The notes under the pieces: model-generated
The model's input: the letters and a program-made list of their open reading frames with translations, nothing else
Database searches by the model: none
Told to the model about the DNA's origin: nothing
Translations under genes and position numbers: made by a program
Assembly: GCA_903915535.1 (NCBI GenBank)
Contig: CAIWTJ010000059.1
Coordinates: 1-53,673 of the forward strand
Source of the DNA: Enhydrobacter aerosaccus
GTDB taxonomy: Bacteria > Pseudomonadota > Alphaproteobacteria > Reyranellales > Reyranellaceae
Reading direction: 5' to 3'
DNA length: 53,673 nt
Shown: piece by piece, positions 9,036-16,842 of the stretch
How the letters are laid out: each line of letters begins with the position of its first letter
How positions within the stretch are numbered: the first letter of the stretch is position 1

Positions 9036-10229
9036 ATGCGTACGACGAAACCGCCGATCTGGCTGCTGATGAGCGCGACAGTGTCCTCGCAGATGGCGCT
9101 GACGATCTTCCTGCCGTCGCTGCCGACCATCGCGCGCCGCTTCGATGTCGCCTATGGCACGGCCCAGCTGACCCTGTCGGCCTATCTGCTCGCGTTCGCC
9201 TTCGCGCAACTCGCGGTGGGTCCGCTCTCGGACAGCCTGGGCCGGCGGCCGGTCCTGCTGGGCAGCCTGGTCGTGTTCACGATCGGAAGCCTCTGCTGCG
9301 CCCTCAGCCCGACGATCGAGACCATGATCGCCGCACGCCTCCTCCAGGCATGCGGCGCCTGCGGCAGCGTGGTGCTGGGCCGCGCCATCGTGCGCGACAG
9401 CCGCACCGGTCCGGAGGCGATGCGATCGATGGGCTACATGGCGTCGGCCATGGCGCTGGCGCCGGCGTTGGCGCCGCTGCTGGGCGGCCAGCTGCTGGGC
9501 ATCTTCGGCTGGCAGAGCACGTTCTGGTTCACGGCCGCCGTCGGCCTCGCCGTGCTGGCGGCCGTCTGGCACATGCTCGCGGAGACCGCGCCGAAAGCAG
9601 CACCGCGCACGGTGAGCGTGGCGCGCGACTATGTCGACGGCTTCCGCGTGGTGCTGCGCGAGCGCCGGTTCGTGGGCCTCATGATCGCGGCCACCTGCGC
9701 CTCCGCCGGCTTCAACGTGTTCTTCGCCGGCGGGCCCATCCTGCTGATCCAGGTGATGGGCGTGCCGGCGGAAGTGTTCGGGTGGTTCACGCTCGCCTGG
9801 GCGGGCAACTTCATCCTCGGCAGCCTGGTCTCCAACCGCCTGCAGCGCCGGGTGCCGAGCCTGCTCCTGATCCCGATCGGCCAGGGCATCCTCACCCTGG
9901 GCGCGGTGGCGATGATGGCGACGGCCGCGCTGGGCTTCGTCACGCCGCTCGCGCTGATCGTGCCGCTGATGCTGATGGGCTGGGGCAACGGCCTCAACAT
10001 GCCCAACGCGATGGCCAACGCGCTGGCCTCGGTGCCTGCCAACCGCGTCGGCGCGGCCTCGGCGCTGCTGGGCTTCGTGCAGATGATCTCGGCCGCGCTG
10101 CTCACGCTGCTCGTCGGCTACATGTCGCACACCACGCAGTGGAGCATCGGGGTCGGCATCGCCGCGACCGGCATCGTGGGGCTGGCGGGCTGGTGGACGC
10201 TGGTGCGCAGGGCTCCGGCGGCGGCGTGA
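9036..10229 (+). CDS. Bcr/CflA-type MFS drug exporter
   Basis: The 397-residue protein has twelve predicted membrane helices. The MFS motif A, GPLSDSLGRRPVLL, lies near residue 62 between helices 2 and 3, and motif C-like alanine/glycine-rich ALAPALAPLLGG lies in helix 5, as in the 12-helix proton-driven drug exporters of the Bcr/CflA branch. Substrates in this branch include bicyclomycin and chloramphenicol; the substrate here is unknown. It begins 94 bp after the preceding membrane protein and ends 9 bp short of a convergent small gene. Confidence 0.88.
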   Translation: MRTTKPPIWLLMSATVSSQMALTIFLPSLPTIARRFDVAYGTAQLTLSAYLLAFAFAQLAVGPLSDSLGRRPVLLGSLVVFTIGSLCCALSPTIETMIAARLLQACGACGSVVLGRAIVRDSRTGPEAMRSMGYMASAMALAPALAPLLGGQLLGIFGWQSTFWFTAAVGLAVLAAVWHMLAETAPKAAPRTVSVARDYVDGFRVVLRERRFVGLMIAATCASAGFNVFFAGGPILLIQVMGVPAEVFGWFTLAWAGNFILGSLVSNRLQRRVPSLLLIPIGQGILTLGAVAMMATAALGFVTPLALIVPLMLMGWGNGLNMPNAMANALASVPANRVGAASALLGFVQMISAALLTLLVGYMSHTTQWSIGVGIAATGIVGLAGWWTLVRRAPAAA

Positions 10230-10238
10230 CGCGAAGGC

Positions 10239-10448
10239 TCAGAACAGCGCTTCTCGGCAACGATCCCACCATTTGGAACAGGCGCTGACGATACGGCGGA
10301 AGCATCCGAAGGCGCTGCGCCGGGAGCGCGCAGGATCGTCCCACCAGTGGCGGTCGTACCACGAGGGGTCGATTTGAAAGAGTCTAACCGGCGCGCTCCT
10401 GGACTCCCGTGAACGGGACGAAGGCTTTCCAGACTCGGCACCGTTCAT
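10239..10448 (-). CDS. Small DPSWYxxxWW protein
   Basis: A 69-residue ORF whose ATG (10446-10448) overlaps the TGA of the alpha/beta hydrolase as ATGA. The first half is Ser/Arg-rich. The core RLFQIDPSWYDRHWWDD is followed by a basic amphipathic tail with FRRIVSACSKWWDRC. I recall many alphaproteobacteria carrying short proteins with an IDPSWYxxHWY core, of unknown function; this match is from memory. The coupling and the aromatic motif argue that it is real. Confidence 0.6.
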   Translation of the reverse strand: MNGAESGKPSSRSRESRSAPVRLFQIDPSWYDRHWWDDPARSRRSAFGCFRRIVSACSKWWDRCREALF

Positions 10449-11215
10449 CGTCTCTCCGCGATGAAATCGGTCACGGCCGCAGCGACGCGATCGGGCTGCT
10501 CGACGAGCGCGAAGTGTCCGGCGTGCGCGATATCGACGACCTGCACCCGCTCGCCCAGCTGATCCCGAAGGGCATGTCCGTTGCCGGGCGGGGCGGCGAC
10601 ATCGTCGAGACCCTGGATCACCAGGAGCGGAGCGCGGCCGCCCGTCCACCATTCGTCCCGCGGTACGCGCCCGCTGGTCGCTAGGTGAGCGATATGCACC
10701 TGCGGCCAGCAGTCGACTGATGCCAGGATCTCTGGATCGGAGGCCGGAGACAACCATCGTGCGCCGAGCGCGATGCATTCCGGCCCCGTCAGTCTGGTCG
10801 GCGGAGCGTCCCTAAACGCAGAACCCAACGGTGTCGAAGGGCCGATCAAGCCGCCCGCCGCGACAAGGATAACGCTGCGCACCATCGCAGGATGGTCGGC
10901 CGCCAGGCAGCGGGCGACGCGATTGCCGAAGGCGTGACCCAGCACGTGAACGGGGCCGCACTGGAGCGCCTCGAGAACTCCGGCAACATCTGCCGCGAGA
11001 TCGTGAAGGGTCGCGTTTTCCAGCGGCCCTCGGCTTGCTCCCACACCTCGCATGTTGATGGCGATGATCTGCGCTCCAGCGATTCGCTCACCAAAACTTT
11101 CGAGATAGCCCGTGCCGCATCCAGCGTTGGCGAGCACGACAAGAGGATCGCCCGATCCGCTAACGGCGCATTCGAGACGCGCCGCGCCAACATTTATGAT
11201 CTCAGTGCGTCTCAT
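10445..11215 (-). CDS. Alpha/beta-hydrolase-fold protein with Ala in place of the nucleophile Ser
   Basis: The protein has 256 residues and a single alpha/beta hydrolase domain. The nucleophile elbow reads LGHAFGN, so the GxSxG serine is alanine. The acid candidate in QGLDDVA and the histidine in HAGHFALVEQP are present. It may be a non-catalytic binding protein or use other chemistry. The start is the ATG at 11213-11215 because GGAGG sits seven bases upstream; a longer in-frame extension to 11284 lacks such support. The downstream small gene overlaps its stop. Confidence 0.82.
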   Translation of the reverse strand: MRRTEIINVGAARLECAVSGSGDPLVVLANAGCGTGYLESFGERIAGAQIIAINMRGVGASRGPLENATLHDLAADVAGVLEALQCGPVHVLGHAFGNRVARCLAADHPAMVRSVILVAAGGLIGPSTPLGSAFRDAPPTRLTGPECIALGARWLSPASDPEILASVDCWPQVHIAHLATSGRVPRDEWWTGGRAPLLVIQGLDDVAAPPGNGHALRDQLGERVQVVDIAHAGHFALVEQPDRVAAAVTDFIAERR

Positions 11216-11314
11216 TCTGGTCCTCCGGAACGCGACGGATATAGCGAGGCCGTCGCAGCGCTGCTCGCCGGGACGGGACTCCATCGCCGGCGCCGTCGCT
11301 GGGCGCCCGAGTTG

Positions 11315-12232
11315 TTATGCCGGTGCAACCACGAAGCCGGCGCGCGGAAAATGCACGCAAACCTCGCCGATCTCGCGATCGCTGCGTCGGATCACGATCT
11401 CATGGACGTCCGACGCCACAAGTTCACCGACAACGGGGTCGCGGCCGGTGTCGTCCGGCGTGACGCTGACGGTCTGGCCGGGCTTGCGGCCGACGGGGTC
11501 CTGCGGATCGACGGTCGCCTTGGCGATCGATGTGGCCTCCCTGGCCACGTCGAGCGCTTGTTGCGCGCTCAATTGGCGTGGCCTGCCATGGCCGATGGCC
11601 GCGAGGCGCTCGGCCCAGGCCACGAGCCTCGGAAAGCCGTCGAGCGGCGCAGCCGACGATCCGAGATTCAGTCGCAAGAACCAGACCGGATGATAGGCGG
11701 CGAGATCGGCGAGTCCGGCGGCAGAGCCTTGCAGGAATTGGCGCCCATCGGCGAGCATCTGGTCCAGCCAATCGAAATGCGCGCGCAGCTGGTCGAGCAG
11801 ATTGGGCAGCGCCGCCTTGATCGCGAAGGGATCGACGGTGCGGCCGGAGAATTTGGCCCGGTCTTCGAGAAATCCTTGGGGCAACACCTCGGGTTTCTTC
11901 GCCAACAGGATGCCGACAGCCGGGCTGAAGGTTGTCTTCTCGGCCCACCAGGCAAGCGCATCGGCGGCACCCTGGCCGGCGGGATAAAAGCTCGGCGCAG
12001 GATACCGGCGCTCGAGTTCGCGCATGATCAACTGGCTGTCGCAATAGATGTCCGCGCCAATCTGCAGGACCGGCGTCTTGCGATAGCCCCCCGTCAGCGC
12101 CGTCAGATTCGGCTTCGGCATGATTTCGGGAAGCTTGACCGATGCCCAGGCAAGGCCCTTGAGGCCAAGCCCGAGGCGCACTTTCTCCGAATAGGGAGAG
12201 ATGTCGTAGTGGTGCAGGATAATGTCGCTCAT
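11315..12232 (-). CDS. Glutathione S-transferase family protein
   Basis: A 305-residue protein with an N-terminal thioredoxin-like GST domain (about 1-80): ILHHYDISPYSEKVR carries the candidate catalytic Ser/Tyr, and a Pro after RKT (KTPVL) is the cis-proline loop. A glutathione gamma-glutamyl site DSQLI is near 67. A helical C-terminal domain follows, and the last 85 residues form an unusual extra tail (TVSVTPDDTGRDPVVGELV) that looks beta-rich. The ATG at 12230-12232 is preferred over an adjacent TTG. It diverges from the Ada-type regulator across 125 bp. Detoxification or isomerase activity is possible; the substrate is unknown. Confidence 0.85.
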   Translation of the reverse strand: MSDIILHHYDISPYSEKVRLGLGLKGLAWASVKLPEIMPKPNLTALTGGYRKTPVLQIGADIYCDSQLIMRELERRYPAPSFYPAGQGAADALAWWAEKTTFSPAVGILLAKKPEVLPQGFLEDRAKFSGRTVDPFAIKAALPNLLDQLRAHFDWLDQMLADGRQFLQGSAAGLADLAAYHPVWFLRLNLGSSAAPLDGFPRLVAWAERLAAIGHGRPRQLSAQQALDVAREATSIAKATVDPQDPVGRKPGQTVSVTPDDTGRDPVVGELVASDVHEIVIRRSDREIGEVCVHFPRAGFVVAPA

Positions 12233-12357
12233 CAAAGGTCCCTACAGTCGAGGAGCCCGGAGATAACGTGAGCGCTGGACCATTGCTGGCCGGAATCGGA
12301 CTCCATCCCTTGATGACTCTCCAGGGGCGTCCGTGCCGCGTGGTATGATCGGCTGCG

Positions 12358-12948
12358 ATGGCGCTGGACGATATGGAATGCGAGCGCGCGCGCGTCGCGC
12401 GCGATCCCCGCTACGATGGCCGGTTTTTCACCGGCGTCCGGACCACCGGCATTTATTGTCGACCGGTCTGCCCGGTTCGCCCGGCACGGTCGGCGAACGT
12501 CCAGTTCTTTCCGTCCGCGGCGGCGGCGGAAATGGCGGGATTCCGGCCGTGTCTGCGCTGCCGTCCCGAGACCGCGCCCTTTTCCAGTGCCTGGATCGGA
12601 AGCCGCGCAACAGTCGCGCGCGCGGTACGGCTGATCGTCGAGGAGGGCGCGCTCGACGAGAAGGGAGCGTCGGTCGAGACACTCGCCGGGCGGCTCGGCA
12701 TGGGCCGCCGCCAGCTCGATCGCCTGTTCGCCCGCCACCTGAAGGCCAGTCCCAGCGCGGTCGCACGCACGGCGCGCGTTCAACGCGCCAAGCGGCTGAT
12801 CGACGAGACCGACAAGTCGATGACGGAAATAGCCGTTCTCGCCGGCTTCGGCAGTCTCCGGCGCTTCAACGCGGTGTTCGCGGAAGTCTACGGACGCGCG
12901 CCCACGGAGATCAGGCCGCGCCGAAGCTCGGGCCGGCTCCGTCGTTAA
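12358..12948 (+). CDS. Ada-type DNA methylphosphotriester sensor and AraC regulator
   Basis: The 196-residue protein joins the Ada zinc domain (about 1-85) to an AraC helix-turn-helix domain (about 90-190). The zinc cysteines are Cys34 and Cys38 in YCRPVC and Cys65 and Cys68 in CLRC; in Ada the first one accepts a methyl group from damaged phosphotriesters and turns the protein into an activator. There is no C-terminal methyltransferase or AlkA glycosylase domain, so this resembles AdaA of split Ada systems. No partner ogt or alkA gene lies next to it in this window. It diverges from the GST gene. Confidence 0.88.
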   Translation: MALDDMECERARVARDPRYDGRFFTGVRTTGIYCRPVCPVRPARSANVQFFPSAAAAEMAGFRPCLRCRPETAPFSSAWIGSRATVARAVRLIVEEGALDEKGASVETLAGRLGMGRRQLDRLFARHLKASPSAVARTARVQRAKRLIDETDKSMTEIAVLAGFGSLRRFNAVFAEVYGRAPTEIRPRRSSGRLRR

Positions 12949-12961
12949 TCCGTGGCATACT

Positions 12962-13021
12962 TGGACCGGCACGGAGTCGAACCACCGACGCTGCGATTTT
13001 CAATCGCGCGATCTACCGACC
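12962..13021 (-). pseudogene. Decayed 3' fragment of tRNA-Phe(GAA), possible attachment site
   Basis: Read on the minus strand, the fragment runs from GGTCGGTAGATC, like the D-loop end of a tRNA, through an anticodon arm with loop TTGAAAA (anticodon GAA), to a T-loop GGTTCGACTCC and a possible acceptor half CCGGTCCA. The 5' acceptor strand and first half of the D-arm are missing, and the T-stem has mismatches. It directly abuts the stop codon of the 13022-13375 gene. Such 3' tRNA fragments are left by integrases that use tRNA genes. No integrase or second copy was seen in the window. Confidence 0.5.
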
Positions 13022-13375
13022 CTAGCCCTCCTCCTCCGCCAACGGGTCGTACCACGGCACCTGCATCGCCTCCTCCCAGGTGAGGACGTCGTGCGGGCCC
13101 GGACGGTTGTCCTTGGTCCAGCGCGGCTTCTGACCAAGCGGCGGCTGACGCGGCGGCGGGTCGGAGACGTGCAGCGGTGCGTTGCCACCGCCCGTCGGCA
13201 CCAGGGACGGGAGTTTGTCCGTCCCGGCCAGATGCAGGGCGAATGCGACCATCGCCCGCACGGCATCTTCCACGCGGGCGTTCTCGTAGAGGGCTTCCAT
13301 CCACTCGTTGCGCGGCGGCGGGGCGTTCTTGCGGACCAGGGTCCGCAGGCGCCGGCCATGACCGGCACCGGTCAC
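13022..13375 (-). CDS. Hypothetical protein, probably phage- or element-derived
   Basis: A 117-residue soluble protein from a GTG that overlaps the upstream TGA as GTGA, so it is coupled to the DUF5681-like gene. It has a helical centre (EDAVRAMVAFALHLAGTD) and a Pro-rich second half ending EEAMQVPWYDPLAEEEG. Not recognised. It ends at the tRNA-Phe fragment, which supports an origin in an integrated element. Confidence 0.55.
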   Translation of the reverse strand: MTGAGHGRRLRTLVRKNAPPPRNEWMEALYENARVEDAVRAMVAFALHLAGTDKLPSLVPTGGGNAPLHVSDPPPRQPPLGQKPRWTKDNRPGPHDVLTWEEAMQVPWYDPLAEEEG

Positions 13376-13809
13376 GGGAAGCCGACGGAAGCCGAGGGGG
13401 AGGCATTGCCGCGCGTGCGCGCTTCCTCCTCGAGTTCCTGCAGGCGCTGTTCGTGGTCATTGGTTTCGATCGCGCGGCGCTGCTGTTCGAGCACGCTGGC
13501 GATCAAGTGTGCTTCGTCGGGCGAGATCTCGCCCCGGGCCATGGCCGCGATCACGGCGGCCTGTGCCGCGACCAGGCCGCCGGTGTCCGCGGCCGACGGC
13601 AGGTCGATCTGGACCGGCCGGCCGCGGCGGCGCGGCCAGGTGCGCGCCAGCATGAGGGCGGCCGCGTACATGTCGCCCTTCTCCTGGACGGTGCGGATCA
13701 CTCGCTCGGTGCCCTCGCCCGCGATCTTGTCGAGCAGTTGGTTGGTCCTGTTGCGCAGGCCGGGCGGCCGGCCGGGGCCGGGCGCGTCGCCCGTCTTGAA
13801 TCTTGGCAT
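13372..13809 (-). CDS. DUF5681-like small protein, phage-associated type
   Basis: The 145-residue protein begins with a basic PRFKTGDAPGPGRPPGLRNR, the Gly/Pro-rich start typical of DUF5681 proteins found near phage terminase-like genes. A helical region follows, and the C-terminal part is charged and may form a coiled coil (EQQRRAIETNDHEQRLQEL). The function is unknown; a DNA-packaging role is only a family association. It has an excellent ribosome site (AAAGGAG, six bases before the ATG) and its own promoter at 13831-13859. The downstream gene overlaps it by four bases. No terminase is in the window. Confidence 0.65.
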   Translation of the reverse strand: MPRFKTGDAPGPGRPPGLRNRTNQLLDKIAGEGTERVIRTVQEKGDMYAAALMLARTWPRRRGRPVQIDLPSAADTGGLVAAQAAVIAAMARGEISPDEAHLIASVLEQQRRAIETNDHEQRLQELEEEARTRGNASPSASVGFP

Positions 13810-13830
13810 GTCGAACTCCTTTCGACCGCC

Positions 13831-13859
13831 TATATAGACATTCGTTGCGAATAATGCAA
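13831..13859 (-). promoter_or_regulatory. Sigma70-like promoter of the DUF5681-like gene
   Basis: On the minus strand TTGCAT (13859-13854) is followed after 17 bases by TATATA (13836-13831), close to the vegetative consensus in both boxes and spacing. The start codon is 22 bp downstream with AAAGGAG between. The segment is AT-rich compared with its surroundings. Confidence 0.6.
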
Positions 13860-13868
13860 TACTCGCAA
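13845..13868. promoter_or_regulatory. Palindromic operator over the -35 box
   Basis: An imperfect 24-bp palindrome with end arms TTGCGA and TCGCAA, symmetric TA dinucleotides and a central TGCA; 20 of 24 positions are symmetric. It covers the -35 hexamer of the leftward promoter, so a bound dimer would repress it. The regulator is not known. Confidence 0.5.
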
Positions 13869-13935
13869 GATGTCCAAGCGAAAATCGCTTTCCGATTTAT
13901 TTCCGTATTTAAATGCGTTACCCGGCGGTAACCAC

Positions 13936-15093
13936 CTATCCCCACAGCCGCGTGGTTGCGATATCCGCCCCCTCGCGGCAGCTCTTCAATTTGGCCCAGA
14001 CCACGTCCTCGGCCACCATCTCGTCGCCCGCGAAGGTGCCGAAGCCGCAGTCGCTCGACGCGATGACGCGGCTGCGGTCGCCCACGGCGTCGACCGCCTC
14101 GCAGATGCGGTTGGCGACCACTTCGGGATGCTCGACATAGTTGGTCGTCGAATCGATCACGCCGGGCAGCAGCAGGAACTCGGGCGGCAGCTTCGCGCGC
14201 TTCAGCGCCGCGTATTCGTGCTGGTGGCGCGGGTTGGCGAACTCGATCGAGAGCGCGCCCACCTTGGCGCCATAGAGCACCGGCAGCACCTCGGCCATCG
14301 GCACGTCGTCGACATGCGGGCCTTCCCAGTTGCCCCAGCAGCAGTGAAGGCGAATGCGGTCGCGCGGGATGTTGCTCGTGGCCTCGTTGATCGCCGCGAC
14401 ATGCATCTCGGCGATCTTCAGGAACTCGGCCACGCTCTTGTCCTGGAACAGGATCGTGCGTTCCATCGCGAGGTCGGGCGCATCGATCTGCAGCACGAAG
14501 TCGCGCGCGATGCGCTCGTATTCCTTCTTCATCTGGCGGGCGAGCGCGAAGACATAGGCCTCGTGGCTGTCGTAGTGCGCGTTCATCAGGGTGGTGGCGA
14601 TGATGCCGGGCGAGGCCGCGGTCATGAAGGCGTCGGCGGGCTTTTGCGCCAGGCCGTCGAGCGCGGCCTTGAACATGCGGCACTCCTCCTCGGCCGGCCC
14701 CAGGTCGTCGTAGACGACGTCGGCCACGGCCTGCGGCGCGTTGCGCACCTTGCTGCGCCTGGCCACCCGCGCCGCCGCCTGCCGGGCAAAGGACGGGAAC
14801 TTGGCGTAGTCGGTCGGCGTGGGACGCTTCGATTCGCCGCCGAACCCCTTCATGCGCTGCGCCACATAGGTCTGGAAACCGACCCGCGGCTGCTCGCCGT
14901 CGCCCACGACGTCGACACCGGAGGCCGACTGACGTTCCACCACGTGCCGTACCGCCGCCGCGCTCTTCTCTGCCAGCAGCGCCCTGTCGATCGCCTCGCC
15001 TGCCTCGTCTCGGATCAGGAGGTCGCTCAGTTCGGCGTTGCGCGGCAGGCTGCCGACATGGGTCGTCAGGATGCGCCGGTCGCTTCCCCGCAT
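13936..15093 (-). CDS. MetE C-terminal-like methionine synthase family protein
   Basis: The 385-residue protein corresponds to the catalytic C-terminal barrel of cobalamin-independent methionine synthase. The start TTHVGSLPR matches the substrate-binding loop of this family. Zinc ligands are visible as His250 and Cys251 in LHCCWGN and Cys349 in SSDCGFGTF. It lacks the N-terminal half of full MetE, as do the archaeal-type and epoxyalkane:CoM transferase-like members, so the real reaction may be another thiol transfer. GGAGG precedes the ATG. It is last in a leftward set with the MORN and Bug genes. Confidence 0.85.
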   Translation of the reverse strand: MRGSDRRILTTHVGSLPRNAELSDLLIRDEAGEAIDRALLAEKSAAAVRHVVERQSASGVDVVGDGEQPRVGFQTYVAQRMKGFGGESKRPTPTDYAKFPSFARQAAARVARRSKVRNAPQAVADVVYDDLGPAEEECRMFKAALDGLAQKPADAFMTAASPGIIATTLMNAHYDSHEAYVFALARQMKKEYERIARDFVLQIDAPDLAMERTILFQDKSVAEFLKIAEMHVAAINEATSNIPRDRIRLHCCWGNWEGPHVDDVPMAEVLPVLYGAKVGALSIEFANPRHQHEYAALKRAKLPPEFLLLPGVIDSTTNYVEHPEVVANRICEAVDAVGDRSRVIASSDCGFGTFAGDEMVAEDVVWAKLKSCREGADIATTRLWG

Positions 15094-15117
15094 GGTGTTT
15101 CCTCCGTCGTTGTTTTT

Positions 15118-15789
15118 CTATTTCTTCGCCACGCAGTCCTCGGCGCGGCGGAAGGCCGAAACCGGCCCTTCGCCATCGAGGAAGCAGCCGTCACGCCACT
15201 TGCCCGACCAGGTGCCCTTCTGGCCCTGGCCGCTGGACGGCCCGCGATAGACGCCCTGGCCGTCGGGCATCGACGCTTTCCATTCGCCGGTGTAGCTGGA
15301 GCCGTCGGGAAAGGTGAAGGTGCCCTGCCCGTCGTTCAAATTGTCCTTCAGGTTGCCGACATATCGCGCGCCATCGTGCCAGACGAAGGTCCCGGGCCCG
15401 TTGCGTCCGCCGCTGTGAAACTCGCCGTCGAAATAGTCCCCGCTCGGCAGGCGTTCCACGGTGTGGCCGTCCGGCACGCCGTCCCTGTATTCCGATTCGA
15501 AGCTGTAGCCGTCCGTGGACTTGATGATCCCGTGACCCTCGCGCTTGCCCTTCACGAAGCCGTTCGTCCCGGTCCAGATCACCGCGCCGTTCAGGGTCAG
15601 GGTGAAATCGCCCGGCCCGCTCACCAGCCCGTCGACGCAGGCGCCCGTCCAGGTGAAGCCGCTGAGATGCTCGGTGCTGCGCACCCACATCTTGCAGCCT
15701 GTCTTCGCATCGGTCAGCCAGCCCGGCGTCTGCGCTGCCGCCGGTATTGCCAGCACAGCCAGAACCAGAACGAGAAAGGCACGCTTCAT
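15118..15789 (-). CDS. Secreted MORN-repeat protein
   Basis: A 223-residue protein with a Sec signal peptide (about 1-19, ending IPAAA-QT). At least five MORN-type repeats follow from about residue 75, recognisable by G-x-G-x-x-x-x-x-DG-x-x-Y-x-G patterns such as GHGIIKSTDGYSFE, GPGTFVWHDGARYVGN and GQGTFTFPDGSSYTGEW. MORN repeats form an elongated beta sheet; the role in the periplasm is unknown. Four cysteines (GCKMW, GACVD, GCFLD, EDCV) could form disulfides. It sits 18 bp behind the Bug receptor gene. Confidence 0.8.
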   Translation of the reverse strand: MKRAFLVLVLAVLAIPAAAQTPGWLTDAKTGCKMWVRSTEHLSGFTWTGACVDGLVSGPGDFTLTLNGAVIWTGTNGFVKGKREGHGIIKSTDGYSFESEYRDGVPDGHTVERLPSGDYFDGEFHSGGRNGPGTFVWHDGARYVGNLKDNLNDGQGTFTFPDGSSYTGEWKASMPDGQGVYRGPSSGQGQKGTWSGKWRDGCFLDGEGPVSAFRRAEDCVAKK

Positions 15790-15807
15790 CGTCTCCTCCT
15801 GCCGCCT

Positions 15808-16788
15808 TCACTCGATCGTGGCGCCGACGCTCTTCACCACCTCGGCCCACTTCAGCCGGTCGCGGTGCACGGTCTCCTTGAACTGCTCGACCGTCTCGTA
15901 GCGTGGCGTGTTGCCGAGCTCGATCAGCTTCTTCTGCACGTCGGGATCGGCGAGCGCCGTCTTGATCGCGAGGTTCATTTTATGGGCGATTGCCGGGTCG
16001 AGGCCCTTGGGCCCGAAGACGCCGAACCAGGTGTAGCTCTCGAAGCCCGGCAGGCCCGCTTCGGCCACCGTCGGCACGTCGGGGATCGCGGGCACGCGGC
16101 TCTTGGTCGAGACGCCCAGCAGCCTGACCTTGCCCGCGTTGGCCTGCGGGATCGCGATCTGCACCTGGGCGAACAGGCAGCAGGTGTCGCCGTTCAGCAC
16201 CGACTGCACGGCCTCGGGCGAGCCCTTGTACGGCACGTGCACCATGTCGAGGCCGGCCTTGGCGTTGAATTCGGCGAAGGCGAGATGCGTGCCCGCGCCG
16301 TTGCCGGTCGAAGCGTAGTTGTACTTGCCGGGGGCGGCCTTCACCTTGGCGATGAAGTCCTTCACATCCCTGGCGTCGATCGCCTTCGAATTGATCATCA
16401 GCACGTTCGAGACATCGACCAGGGTCGAGACCGGCGTGAAGTCCTTCTCCACATCGAAGGAGAGCTTCTTGTAGAGCGTGGCGTTGATGCCGTGCGTACC
16501 CGCGGTGCCGAGCAGGAACGTGTAGCCGTCGGGCCTCGCGTTCGCGACCACGTCGGAGGCGACGTTGCCGCCAGCGCCCGCCTTGTAGTCGATCACGATG
16601 CGCTGGCCGAGCGCCTTGTCGAGCTTCTCCTGCAGCGTGCGCGCCACCACGTCGGTGCCCGAGCCCGGCGGGAAACCCATGGTGATGGTGATCGGCCGCG
16701 CCGACGGCCACTCCTGTGCGATGGCGGGGACTTGGGCGGACATCGCAGAGAGGAAAAGAACGGCGCCGGCAACCACGGTCTTACGCAC
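15808..16788 (-). CDS. Bug-family solute receptor (tripartite tricarboxylate transporter type)
   Basis: The 326-residue periplasmic protein has a signal peptide (about 1-24, ending AIAQE) and the Bug hallmarks: WPSARPITITMGFPPGSGTD at the start of the mature protein, a YKAGAGGNVASDVVA segment near 68-82 and the late IPDVPTVAEAGLPGFE. These bind carboxylates such as tricarboxylates, dicarboxylates or aromatic acids. No TctA or TctB membrane gene is nearby, as is common for orphan Bug receptors. It diverges from the acyl-CoA dehydrogenase gene by 54 bp, which may hint at a shared carboxylate substrate. Confidence 0.88.
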   Translation of the reverse strand: MRKTVVAGAVLFLSAMSAQVPAIAQEWPSARPITITMGFPPGSGTDVVARTLQEKLDKALGQRIVIDYKAGAGGNVASDVVANARPDGYTFLLGTAGTHGINATLYKKLSFDVEKDFTPVSTLVDVSNVLMINSKAIDARDVKDFIAKVKAAPGKYNYASTGNGAGTHLAFAEFNAKAGLDMVHVPYKGSPEAVQSVLNGDTCCLFAQVQIAIPQANAGKVRLLGVSTKSRVPAIPDVPTVAEAGLPGFESYTWFGVFGPKGLDPAIAHKMNLAIKTALADPDVQKKLIELGNTPRYETVEQFKETVHRDRLKWAEVVKSVGATIE

Positions 16789-16842
16789 TCGGATACTCCT
16801 TCAAATTCGCTACTATGCTGGCGCAATAACCGGGGAAACGCC

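Noticed and set aside
12949..13024. An intact tRNA-Phe gene
   Set aside because: The 5' acceptor strand and first half of the D-arm are absent and the T-stem is mismatched, so it is called a fragment.
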